DNA of 64,000 bases from Chloroflexota bacterium (GTDB lineage Bacteria > Chloroflexota > Dehalococcoidia > GIF9 > UBA5629). The stretch covers positions 1-64,000 of the forward strand of contig VGNX01000005.1 of the NCBI GenBank assembly GCA_016865855.1, written 5' to 3'. The position numbers were made by a program, and so were the translations under genes. The notes beneath the pieces were generated by a model. The model did not search any database and was not told where the DNA came from. It saw nothing but the letters and a program-made list of their open reading frames with translations. This document shows positions 1 through 8,027 of the stretch, piece by piece (the stretch's first letter is position 1; every line of letters starts with the position of its first letter).

Positions 1-2
1 AC

Positions 3-236
3 AACCTCGTCCTGATAGATATCAAGATGCCGGCCATGGATGGCGTGGAATTATACAGGCGTATTCAAAAGATAGCTAAATCATTAGCCCGGAGAGTAGT
101 CTTCATCACCGGCGATATTATGGGCGCAGATACAGAGAAGTTCCTCTCGGAGACTAAAGTTGCCCATATTGACAAGCCTTTTGATGCCGAGCAGCTAAGC
201 AGAGAGGTGCGGCGCGCTTTAACCGTAGTACGGTAG
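3..236 (+). CDS. Response regulator receiver domain, C-terminal part (5' truncated by window edge)
   Basis: The open frame enters from the left edge and stops at 234-236, so only about 77 residues are present. It carries the beta3 strand with the phospho-acceptor Asp (VLIDIKMPAMDG), the FITGD strand with the small hydroxyl residue, and the conserved Lys in the HIDKPF motif near the end. These are the hallmarks of a CheY-like receiver domain. It ends straight after the receiver fold (RRALTVVR), so the gene ends with this domain; the upstream part could be another domain, for example of a hybrid kinase, which cannot be seen. No obvious link to the glycosyltransferase genes downstream, which begin 250 bases later. 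Confidence 0.85.
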   Translation, partial: NLVLIDIKMPAMDGVELYRRIQKIAKSLARRVVFITGDIMGADTEKFLSETKVAHIDKPFDAEQLSREVRRALTVVR

Positions 237-486
237 GAGGCCACATCCCGCGGCACAGCAGACTGCCTTGCTCAACTTGTAAAGCATTTAACCCCATTGG
301 ACCAAGTCACAAGTTATAACTAGTTATAACTGCCTACAGTGAACGAAAGCCTGTATTGTTACTCAGCAACAGAGTTGTCCTCTCACCAAATATCTTCACA
401 TTGATAAACGGGGCAGGCAAAGGTAAAATGTTGTCTGCCTCTTAGTATTCAATGCTGAGTGATTTAACAAAGGGATGGCGAGTTGA

Positions 487-1737
487 ATGCGTGTCTGCTT
501 GATTAGCTACCGAAGCTATCGCTATTCCGGCGGACAGGGTATTTACCTTCGCTACCTGAGCCGTTCCCTCCGTGACCTCGGTCACGAGGTTGATGTGGTA
601 TCAGGGCCACCATATCCGGATTTGGACGACGGGATAAGGCTGATTAAATTGCCGAGCCTCGACCTGTATTCAATGTCATCCGTCCAGCGATTATTCATAG
701 ATCCACGTAAATTGAATACGTTCCCCAGTTTGGCCGAATGGCTCGGTACCATAAGCGGTTACTTTTCAGAACCCCTGGCCTTTGGCATGCGAGCGTATGA
801 TTTAATACGTAATAGTGAAAACAACAAATACGACATTGTTCATGACAATCAAACCCTCGCATATGGTGTACTCAAGATCCAGGAACTCGGGTACCCGGTC
901 GTTGAGACTATTCATCATCCTGTAACCATTGACCGTGATTTAGCCGTTAAGTCAGCAACATCCTTGAAAGATAAGCTGGGGCTGAGAAGGTGGTTTTCCT
1001 TTATCAACATGCAAATTAAAGTCGCTCGCAAGCTTCCCCATATCATTACAGTTTCTCAGACTGCCAGCCGACACATCACTGATACTTTCGGAATATCTGA
1101 AGACAAACTGCGGGTGATATACAATGGGATTGACACCGATATTTTCAGCCCTTCTCCTAAGGTGAACCGCCTAGGAAACAGGCTCCTGGTAGTAATAAGC
1201 AGAGACACGGCTGTTAAAGGGCTGAGATACATGCTGGAAGCATTGGCAATATTGCGGCAGAAGCACAATCTTGAACTAATAGTGGTGGCAAAAGAAACAG
1301 ATAATATCACAACACAGAAACTTATTAGTAATCTTGGTATAAGAGATTATGTAAAGTTTATTGATGAGATAGATACTGATGAACTTGTAAACCAGTACAG
1401 GTTAGCTAGCGTTGTAGTCATTCCATCAATATACGAGGGTTTCGGCTTACCCGCTGCTGAGGCCATGGCTTGCGGAGTTCCAGTAGTCTCCACAACTGCC
1501 GGGGCTTTGCCTGAGGTAGTAGGAGATGCCGGAATACTGGTGCCTTCTGCTGACACAAAGGCTTTAGCAGAAGCGATTTCGGCACTTGTGGTTAGCCCGA
1601 ATAAACGTAACCATCTCAGCAGAATTGGGCGCAAAAGGATCGTGCAAATGTTTAACTGGCGAAATACAGCCCAGCGCACTGTCGATGTCTACGCTGAGGC
1701 AATCGAATGCCAGAAATACTCAAATCGCACTGGATAG
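487..1737 (+). CDS. Glycosyltransferase family 4 (GT-B fold), copy 1
   Basis: 416 residues, the usual length for a GT4 retaining glycosyltransferase. The N-terminal Rossmann half starts with the SYRSYRYSGGQG loop, in which the glycines contact the acceptor side. The C-terminal half carries the GT4 signature EGFGLPAAEAMACG, an EX7E motif that binds the nucleotide-sugar donor, followed by the AGALPEVVGDAGILV strand-helix. No signal peptide or membrane span, so it should act at the cytoplasmic face of the membrane. The next gene is a close paralogue in tandem, and the bases upstream of both share CAAAGGTAAAATG. Expected role: adding a hexose to a surface glycan or glycolipid; donor and acceptor are unknown. 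Confidence 0.88.
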   Translation: MRVCLISYRSYRYSGGQGIYLRYLSRSLRDLGHEVDVVSGPPYPDLDDGIRLIKLPSLDLYSMSSVQRLFIDPRKLNTFPSLAEWLGTISGYFSEPLAFGMRAYDLIRNSENNKYDIVHDNQTLAYGVLKIQELGYPVVETIHHPVTIDRDLAVKSATSLKDKLGLRRWFSFINMQIKVARKLPHIITVSQTASRHITDTFGISEDKLRVIYNGIDTDIFSPSPKVNRLGNRLLVVISRDTAVKGLRYMLEALAILRQKHNLELIVVAKETDNITTQKLISNLGIRDYVKFIDEIDTDELVNQYRLASVVVIPSIYEGFGLPAAEAMACGVPVVSTTAGALPEVVGDAGILVPSADTKALAEAISALVVSPNKRNHLSRIGRKRIVQMFNWRNTAQRTVDVYAEAIECQKYSNRTG

Positions 1738-1880
1738 TTATGCTTATTTGAATCCCTAAAAAAATTTTTCGCCCGCTATTTCCTACTAAACCTATTGATA
1801 TATCTATTAAACAAAGGTAAAATGGTTCGGGGCTTTTGTGCTTTTTGGTCTAAGTACCTGACGTTTGGGCGGATTATCAA

Positions 1881-3131
1881 GTGCGTATATGTTTGCTTAG
1901 TTATAGATGCTATCGCTATTCCGGCGGGCAAGGTATTTATATCCGCTACTTAAGCCGTTCCCTTCGCGAGCTCGGCCACGATGTTGAAGTAATATCAGGA
2001 CCGCCATATCCAGAGCTGGATAATGGGATAAAGCTCATTAAGCTGCCCAGCCTCGATCTATACTCTCTGCCGGAAAGGCAACGCTTCCTTATAAATCCTC
2101 GAAAAGTGAATTCGCTGCCCAATTTCATTGAATGGCTCGGCGTCTGTTGTGGGTTTCTCACCGAGCCATTGACTTTCGGCATGCGCGCCTACAGTTTCCT
2201 GCACAGCAATAATCGGTATAAAAAATATGATGTTATTCACGACAATCAAAGTCTGTCATACAGCATCCTGAAAATAAAGGAGCTCGGTATCCCCGTGGTA
2301 ACAACCATTCATCATCCTATTACCATCGATCGAGACTTAGCCATCAAAGCAGCTAGGTCATTATGGCAAGAAATGGGCATCAGGAGATGGTATTCGTTCG
2401 CCAATATGCAACTTAACGTTGCCAAGAAGCTTTCACATTTTATTACCGGTTCACAGAATTCCTATCGTCAGATCATCGACATTTTCAAGTTGCCAAAAGA
2501 TAGCCTCCGAGTTATTTACGATGGAGTTGATAGCTCCGTCTTCACTCGGGTTCCTGAAGTTGGACGCTCAGAAAACCGCCTGCTCGTGATAAACAGCGGA
2601 GATACTCCTCTGAAGGGATTGAAATATTTGCTGGAAGCCGTTGCTGCTTTGCGCTCAGAACGGAAGATAGAGCTTGTGATAGTGGGAAAGCCAATGAAAA
2701 ATGGCTACACGCAAGGACTGGTTGACTGTTTAGGCATTGATGATTGTGTTACCCATGTTGGGCAGATAGATACAGCCGAGCTTGTTAACCAATATTCGCT
2801 GGCCACAATGGTAGTTGTGCCATCCGTTTACGAAGGCTTTGGGCTACCGGCTGCTGAAGCTATGTGCTGTAGCACTCCCGTAATTTCAACGACCGCTGGA
2901 GCTCTACCTGAGATTGTCGGCGATGCCGGCATACTGGTATCTCCAGCCGATACCAGAGCGCTGGTCGAGGCAATTGCCGGCCTGCTGGATAATCCGGACA
3001 GGCGTAGGCACCTCGGTGAAATAGGACGTAGACGAGTAATGGACATGTTTAACTGGAAAAACACCGCTAAAGAAACAGCCGACGTCTACAGGGAAGCTAT
3101 CGAGTACCAAAATGATTTTGAAGCACGATGA
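1881..3131 (+). CDS. Glycosyltransferase family 4 (GT-B fold), copy 2
   Basis: 416 residues, exactly the length of the preceding gene and similar along the whole chain (same SYRCYRYSGGQG N-terminus, IHHPITIDRDLA, and GT4 EX7E motif EGFGLPAAEAMCCS). This is a tandem duplication that has diverged. The start is a GTG at 1881, chosen because it aligns with the first codon of copy 1; no strong ribosome-binding site is visible. The stop overlaps the next open frame by four bases, although the likelier start of that gene lies 27 bases further on. Probable role: a second glycosyl transfer in the same glycan pathway. Which sugar it moves is not readable from sequence. Confidence 0.87.
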   Translation: MRICLLSYRCYRYSGGQGIYIRYLSRSLRELGHDVEVISGPPYPELDNGIKLIKLPSLDLYSLPERQRFLINPRKVNSLPNFIEWLGVCCGFLTEPLTFGMRAYSFLHSNNRYKKYDVIHDNQSLSYSILKIKELGIPVVTTIHHPITIDRDLAIKAARSLWQEMGIRRWYSFANMQLNVAKKLSHFITGSQNSYRQIIDIFKLPKDSLRVIYDGVDSSVFTRVPEVGRSENRLLVINSGDTPLKGLKYLLEAVAALRSERKIELVIVGKPMKNGYTQGLVDCLGIDDCVTHVGQIDTAELVNQYSLATMVVVPSVYEGFGLPAAEAMCCSTPVISTTAGALPEIVGDAGILVSPADTRALVEAIAGLLDNPDRRRHLGEIGRRRVMDMFNWKNTAKETADVYREAIEYQNDFEAR

Positions 3132-3157
3132 GATATTTGCCTAAGGAGCGGTTCAAA

Positions 3158-4192
3158 ATGAAACTGAAGCTCTATGATGATTTCATCTCGAAAAAATACC
3201 TTGACCCCACAGTCAATTCCATCGTTGCCATGCAACAGACAGACGGTTCAATCCCCTGGCTTCAAGGAGGTATTACAGACCCGTGGACTCACGTTGAAAA
3301 TGCTATGGCGATAGATATCGGCAATTGTCATGCCGAAGCCGAACGTGCCTATAACTGGCTCGCCGCCATTCAACTGGAGGACGGGAGCTGGTATGCTTCA
3401 TACAAAGACGGACAACCACTGGATACATCCAAACTCTCACATGTCATTTCTTATATCGCAGTAGGAGTCTGGCACCATTACCTGACAACCGGTGACTCTT
3501 CTTTTCTCAAAAAAATGTGGCCCACTGTCCGGACTGCAATCGACTTTGCATTAAACATGAGAGGGCCTAACGGTGAAATCTACTGGGCTAGAGACAGTGC
3601 CGGCATTATCTACCCGAACGCATTGATAAGCAGTTGTAGTTCGACCTACTTGAGCATCAAGAGCGCGCTTTCTGTTGCTTCAGTTTTAGGGGAAGAAAGA
3701 ACTGACTGGAGAGAGGCAAATGTCACTCTGGCAAAAGCAATTCAAAGAATGCCATGCCTGTTTGATTCACCCCAAGAAAACAAATCTACATTTGCCATGG
3801 ACTGGTATTATCCAGCAATGTGCTGTGTTATCAACGGTAACGAGGCAAGGCAGCGCCTGTTCAGTGGTTGGGATAAATTTGTTATCGACGGTCTGGGCTC
3901 ACTCTGTAGTTTAGAACAGGAATGGGTCACCGCTGCAGAGACGAGTGAGCTAGCCATTGCCCTGGCAGTTCACGGTGAATATGAACACTCAGCTACTGTC
4001 TTCAACTGGATTCACCAGATGCGTGATGATGACGGTGCTTACTGGTATGGCATGGCACTGCCAAAGAAAGAGATCTGGCCAGAAGAAAAGCCAACATGGA
4101 CATCAGCAGCAGTGGTGCTAGCAGCTGATATGCTCAGACCTATGTCTCCGACAAGCCTGCTTCTTGACCACCATGGGCAGATGACGCCGTAG
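3158..4192 (+). CDS. (alpha/alpha)6-barrel type protein, glycoside hydrolase / prenyltransferase-repeat-like
   Basis: About 344 residues. The frame is open from 3128, but I choose the ATG at 3158 because AAGGAG lies at 3143-3148. The protein is rich in Trp and has repeated helix-turn segments of the kind MQQTDGSIPW, IQLEDGSWYAS and MRDDDGAYWYG. The QxxDGSW-like pattern is typical of terpene-cyclase/prenyltransferase repeats and of (alpha/alpha)6 glycosidases. No signal peptide. It follows two GT4 genes and faces a methyltransferase gene, so a role in making or trimming a methylated glycan is plausible. The exact reaction is unknown. The last 75 bases overlap the 3' end of the convergent methyltransferase gene. 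Confidence 0.7.
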   Translation: MKLKLYDDFISKKYLDPTVNSIVAMQQTDGSIPWLQGGITDPWTHVENAMAIDIGNCHAEAERAYNWLAAIQLEDGSWYASYKDGQPLDTSKLSHVISYIAVGVWHHYLTTGDSSFLKKMWPTVRTAIDFALNMRGPNGEIYWARDSAGIIYPNALISSCSSTYLSIKSALSVASVLGEERTDWREANVTLAKAIQRMPCLFDSPQENKSTFAMDWYYPAMCCVINGNEARQRLFSGWDKFVIDGLGSLCSLEQEWVTAAETSELAIALAVHGEYEHSATVFNWIHQMRDDDGAYWYGMALPKKEIWPEEKPTWTSAAVVLAADMLRPMSPTSLLLDHHGQMTP

Positions 4193-4801
4193 CACCCCGA
4201 GTGTATTGGTCATTGGTAATGCCTCAAATAACCCTGAGGCTAGCACTTGCTTATAGACCTCGTAAGGAGCTTGACCGCCCTTAGACGGGTCTAAAAAGAT
4301 ATCGTGGAAGACGAGGAACCCGCCAGGAAGCAGATGGGGATGCCAGCACTGATAATCTGCCATAACTGTTTCATAGCTATGGCCACCATCTATGAAAACC
4401 AAGCCCAGGGGAGTAGCCCAATCTCGAGCTGCCACGTGTGATTTGGTAATCATAGGCACAACAACTTCTTCTAACCCGGCTTTTTGTATTGTATCTCTAA
4501 AGCACGGGAAACTATCAATTAGACCGGTTCTGCTATCTAAAAGGTCAGAATCAAAGTATGTTTGCCCCGGTTGCTGCTCTTCAGAACCTCGATGGTGGTC
4601 AATAGTAAAAAGCGTTCGCCCCTGTCTCTTGCAGGCTATGCCAAGATAGACTGTGGATTTTCCGCAAAAGCTTCCAATCTCAAGACATGGCCCAAGCGCA
4701 CACGCCTCTGAGGCTAATTCGAATAACCTCATCCCCTCCTCCTCATCAAGGAACCCCTTGACTTCTGAGATAAAAGACGGGATCAGCTTTTTAATTTTCA
4801 T
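4118..4801 (-). CDS. Class I SAM-dependent methyltransferase (Methyltransf_24-like)
   Basis: 227 residues. It has the SAM-binding glycine loop CLEIGSFCGKST near residue 40, an acidic residue ending strand beta2 (TIDHH), and the VFIDGGHSYE motif typical of the Methyltransf_24/CmcI-like group that methylates sugars or small natural products. The GGFLVFHD strand follows. Cytoplasmic, with no membrane segment. It lies convergent to the (alpha/alpha)6 protein and overlaps its end by 75 bases; the C-terminal tail in the overlap (after LGVLRRHLP) looks poorly conserved and may be a recent extension. Likely O-methylation of a sugar in the glycan made by the neighbouring GT4 enzymes (inference from position). 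Confidence 0.8.
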   Translation of the reverse strand: MKIKKLIPSFISEVKGFLDEEEGMRLFELASEACALGPCLEIGSFCGKSTVYLGIACKRQGRTLFTIDHHRGSEEQQPGQTYFDSDLLDSRTGLIDSFPCFRDTIQKAGLEEVVVPMITKSHVAARDWATPLGLVFIDGGHSYETVMADYQCWHPHLLPGGFLVFHDIFLDPSKGGQAPYEVYKQVLASGLFEALPMTNTLGVLRRHLPMVVKKQACRRHRSEHISC

Positions 4802-4988
4802 TTTAGCTTTTTATTCAGTATAGCACACTTCATGCGAACCCTACTGGTGGCTGGTAATCTCAAGCATAACAGTGTCCCCCGATGTGCGGGGCAAGCACAG
4901 AGCTTAATGCTGCGGTCTCAGTTTGTGATATACTAATGCCCACCCTCTATCATCTGCCAGTAACTGGAAATCTCACCGTGCCGTTTAA

Positions 4989-5609
4989 GTGCTAAATTTC
5001 AAAAGTTTCATACTTTCAGTATTGACAGAACTTACAAAAGCTGGTAAAGTTGATTCTGTCATGCTGGAGACAACGGTGGATGAAACTGAACGCCAGATAA
5101 TGCTAAAACGGCTGGTTGAAGATGTGGGTATAATCTTCGAAGACATGGCCTTGCCCCGTATGGCAGGGCGCATGCTAGGGTGGCTGTTAATATGCGATCC
5201 GCCGCACCAGTCGTCTGCCGAGCTTTGCGCAGCTATCGGGGGCAGCAAGGGATCCATCAGTTCTATGGCGCGGCTGCTTATTCAGGCTGGACTGGTGGAA
5301 CGGATGGGCGTCCCGGGAGACCGTATCATCTACTACCGCATCAAGCCCGGCGCCTGGTTTGAGCTGATGAGAAATAGAATAGCCCACCTCACAGTTATGC
5401 GCCGTCTGGCTGAGAGAGGGCTGGAGCTGATGGCAGGCCTGGATGCCCAGACTAAGAACCGCCTTGAGGAAATTCATGATTTCTATGCCTTTTTCGAACA
5501 GGAAATGCCGTTGCTGCTGGAGCGCTGGCAGCGGCAACGCAACGAAGCCGGGCTAAACCGGGAATCAACTCAAACCGAACTACAGGAGACAGGGAGTGAG
5601 CTTAAATGA
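4989..5609 (+). CDS. GbsR/MarR-like winged-helix regulator
   Basis: 206 residues from a GTG start at 4989; an ATG at 5061 (MLETTVDETERQ) is a possible shorter start. The centre has a winged-helix fold, with helix MAGRMLGWLLICDPPHQSSAEL, recognition helix GGSKGSISSMARLLIQAGLVE and wing GVPGDRIIYYRI. This layout matches the GbsR subgroup of MarR-type regulators, followed by a helical C-terminal dimerisation tail. Its stop overlaps the start of the adaptor gene (ATGA), so it is the first gene of a four-gene operon with a MacAB-like exporter and probably represses that operon, perhaps in response to the exported compound. The ligand is unknown. Confidence 0.8.
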   Translation: MLNFKSFILSVLTELTKAGKVDSVMLETTVDETERQIMLKRLVEDVGIIFEDMALPRMAGRMLGWLLICDPPHQSSAELCAAIGGSKGSISSMARLLIQAGLVERMGVPGDRIIYYRIKPGAWFELMRNRIAHLTVMRRLAERGLELMAGLDAQTKNRLEEIHDFYAFFEQEMPLLLERWQRQRNEAGLNRESTQTELQETGSELK

Positions 5610-7306
5610 AGAATATACTTGTCTTAGCGGTTACCATTTTGCTGGTCATCTCGACACTGGGTCTTGCCGGTTGCCGCGGTAATTCCCAGGAAAGCCCGCA
5701 GGTAGTGGAGGTGCAGCGGGGCGATATCATTATTACCGTCCCGGCTGACGGCACTCTGGACATGCCCCACGAGGTCAAGTTACGCTTTGGCACTCCAGGC
5801 ACAGTGAAACAAATATTCGTTGCCAAGGGGCAAAGAGTCACAGAGGGTACACTATTAGCCAAGCTGGATGACACGACTCAAAAGCTAGCCATAGCCTCAG
5901 CCCAGTATAATGTAGAATTAGCTATGAATGAACTGGTGGAAAAGATACACCCGGCGGTAATGGGCTACCCAAAAATGTATCCTGATACCAGCACTGTCCT
6001 TCGTGTGGAACAGGCTCAAGAGGAACTAGGGCGAGCACAAAAATTCCTCGAGCAAGGCAAATATCAAGAGGCTGCAGCTGAACTACGTCTTGCTAAGCAT
6101 GACCTTGAAGCAAGTTACAAAATGTTCAATGTTCCGGAAATAGCTATGTCTTTGCAGGGATATGATGAGTTCCTAGGTGCACCGGTCGACAACTATCCTG
6201 ATATCTCTAAGGCCATCAAGCTCCTAGAACAAGACCTGGCAAGATTGGCCGAAATACAAACGCTTATTGAGCAGGGTAGCTACGAGGATGGTAAGGCTAA
6301 ATTGAATACCGCCCAATACAAGTTGAATGAAACTCATCAGCTGGTCAAAAGCCTGAGTGGCAGGATAAGAGTATCACAAAGAATCGGCGAGTGCTGTCAA
6401 CAACAAGCAGGACAAAGTGCAGAGACGTCAACCGGATTGATGCCACTGCCCTACCCTGATACCTCAACTTCCCTCGCTTGGCTGAGGCAGGTTGAAGAAA
6501 CTCTACAAAAGATACAAGCGTGTAAAAAGGAGGAGAGTTGTGACGCACTGGAGCTGACCACACTGCTGCGCATGGCTCAGCATGATGTGGAAATGAGCCA
6601 GACAATACTCGAGGACAATGAACTGATTTTCAGGGGCGGCCTCAACCTGAAAGCTTTGAGGACTTATAACCTCAATCTGCAAATCGCCGAAGGAGACCTG
6701 AAGCGGTATAAGGAAGAGCTCATGAAAACAGAAATCCTGGCGCCTTTCGATGGCACCGTAGTTGATATCGGCGTGAAGGAAAATGACCAGCTTTCCTCTT
6801 TCGACTATTCGTCCAAGACCGCCGTTCACCTGGTTGACACCAGCACAGTTGAGATGGATGGGGTAGTGGATGAGATAGATATTTACAAAGTCAAAGTGGG
6901 CCAGAAAGCTATTGTAATCGTGGATGCCCTGCCCGATGTAGAGCTGAAAGGCAAGGTAACCTTCATCTCACCTTTTGGCACAAGGGAAACCGGCGTCGTC
7001 GAGTTCCCAGTTACTATTTTCCTGGAACCCACTGAAATAGAGCTTAAAGGAGGTTTAACCGCCACCGCTGATGTTATAGTCGAAGAACACAAAAACATCA
7101 TAATGGTACCTAACAGAGCGATTAAAGGCTCTCCGGGAGACTACTGGGTGGAAGTGGTGATAGATGAGAAGAAAGTGTCAACTGAAAAAAGACCGGTTGT
7201 CTTGGGTGCTCAGAACGACCAATTCAGCGAGGTAATCTCCGGGCTCAGTGAAGGGGAAAGGATTATTGTCGAGGCAACCCGCAGTCGAGTGCCTACATCC
7301 TTCTGA
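5606..7306 (+). CDS. MacA/HlyD-like exporter adaptor lipoprotein with an extended hairpin domain
   Basis: 566 residues, longer than the roughly 370-400 of usual MacA proteins. The N-terminus has a lipoprotein signal peptide ending in LAGC (lipidated Cys22). Next comes a biotinyl-lipoyl half-motif (GTPGTVKQIFVAKGQRV), then a long helical region of about residues 100-375, then the second lipoyl half (ILAPFDGTVVDIGVKENDQL) and a beta-barrel and membrane-proximal domain (residues 400-560). Within the helical region a unit beginning YPD(T/I)S recurs at about residues 125, 197 and 283. Role: periplasmic-side or extracytoplasmic partner of the ABC transporter encoded next. It shares ATGA with the regulator. 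No TolC-like gene is nearby. Confidence 0.88.
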   Translation: MKNILVLAVTILLVISTLGLAGCRGNSQESPQVVEVQRGDIIITVPADGTLDMPHEVKLRFGTPGTVKQIFVAKGQRVTEGTLLAKLDDTTQKLAIASAQYNVELAMNELVEKIHPAVMGYPKMYPDTSTVLRVEQAQEELGRAQKFLEQGKYQEAAAELRLAKHDLEASYKMFNVPEIAMSLQGYDEFLGAPVDNYPDISKAIKLLEQDLARLAEIQTLIEQGSYEDGKAKLNTAQYKLNETHQLVKSLSGRIRVSQRIGECCQQQAGQSAETSTGLMPLPYPDTSTSLAWLRQVEETLQKIQACKKEESCDALELTTLLRMAQHDVEMSQTILEDNELIFRGGLNLKALRTYNLNLQIAEGDLKRYKEELMKTEILAPFDGTVVDIGVKENDQLSSFDYSSKTAVHLVDTSTVEMDGVVDEIDIYKVKVGQKAIVIVDALPDVELKGKVTFISPFGTRETGVVEFPVTIFLEPTEIELKGGLTATADVIVEEHKNIIMVPNRAIKGSPGDYWVEVVIDEKKVSTEKRPVVLGAQNDQFSEVISGLSEGERIIVEATRSRVPTSF

Positions 7307-7358
7307 GAACAACCAGCGATTCAAATGATATAGCATTACTTTGCTACCTGTAACAGCA

Positions 7359-8027
7359 ATGATTGACCTGGAAAACATAGTAAAAATCTATAAGCTGGGA
7401 GACGTCGAGGTTACTGCCCTTGATGGAGTAACCTGTTGCATCGAGACAGGAGAGATGGTCTCGATTATGGGACCATCAGGCTCAGGAAAATCTACCTTAC
7501 TGAATCTCATCGGCTGTCTGGACAGACCAACTTCAGGAAGATACGAACTAGATGGCACAGACGTCAGCCGTTTAAATGATGACCAACTGGCTGAGATAAG
7601 GAATAAGAAAATAGGCTTCGTTTTTCAGTCTTTCAACCTGCTGCCACGAACCACAGCCGTAGCCAATGTAGAGTTACCGCTAGTCTATAGTGGTGCCAGT
7701 AATAAACGCCAGCGTGCTTTTGAAGCCCTAGAATCAGTGGGCATGGCCAATCGTGCCCACCACCGCCCTACTGAGATCTCCGGCGGCGAGCAGCAGCGGG
7801 TAGCTATGGCCCGAGCCTTAGTCAACAACCCATCCCTTATTCTAGGTGATGAACCCACCGGTAATCTGGATACACAGACAAGCAAAGGCATTATGCTGCT
7901 TTTGCAGCGACTCAATAGCCAGGGTATCACTATTGTCCTCGTCACCCACGAAGAGGACATCGCTGCCTACACACGGCGCACGATTTATCTTAGAGATGGT
8001 AAAATTGTTAGTGAGAGGAAAAGATGA
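7359..8027 (+). CDS. ABC transporter ATP-binding protein, MacB/LolD type
   Basis: About 222 residues from the ATG at 7359; the frame is open from a TTG at 7341, but MIDLENIVKIYK is the usual beginning of this family. It has Walker A GPSGSGKST, Q-loop FVFQSFNLLPR, signature ISGGEQQR, Walker B LILGDEPTGNLD and the switch His in VLVTHEE. The GEVTALDGV-like start and the NLLPRTTAVANVELPL segment are typical of the MacB/LolD/FtsE group that powers FtsX-type permeases. The stop overlaps the start of the permease gene (ATGA), which indicates translational coupling. It energises export by mechanotransmission together with the permease and the lipoprotein adaptor. Confidence 0.93.
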   Translation: MIDLENIVKIYKLGDVEVTALDGVTCCIETGEMVSIMGPSGSGKSTLLNLIGCLDRPTSGRYELDGTDVSRLNDDQLAEIRNKKIGFVFQSFNLLPRTTAVANVELPLVYSGASNKRQRAFEALESVGMANRAHHRPTEISGGEQQRVAMARALVNNPSLILGDEPTGNLDTQTSKGIMLLLQRLNSQGITIVLVTHEEDIAAYTRRTIYLRDGKIVSERKR

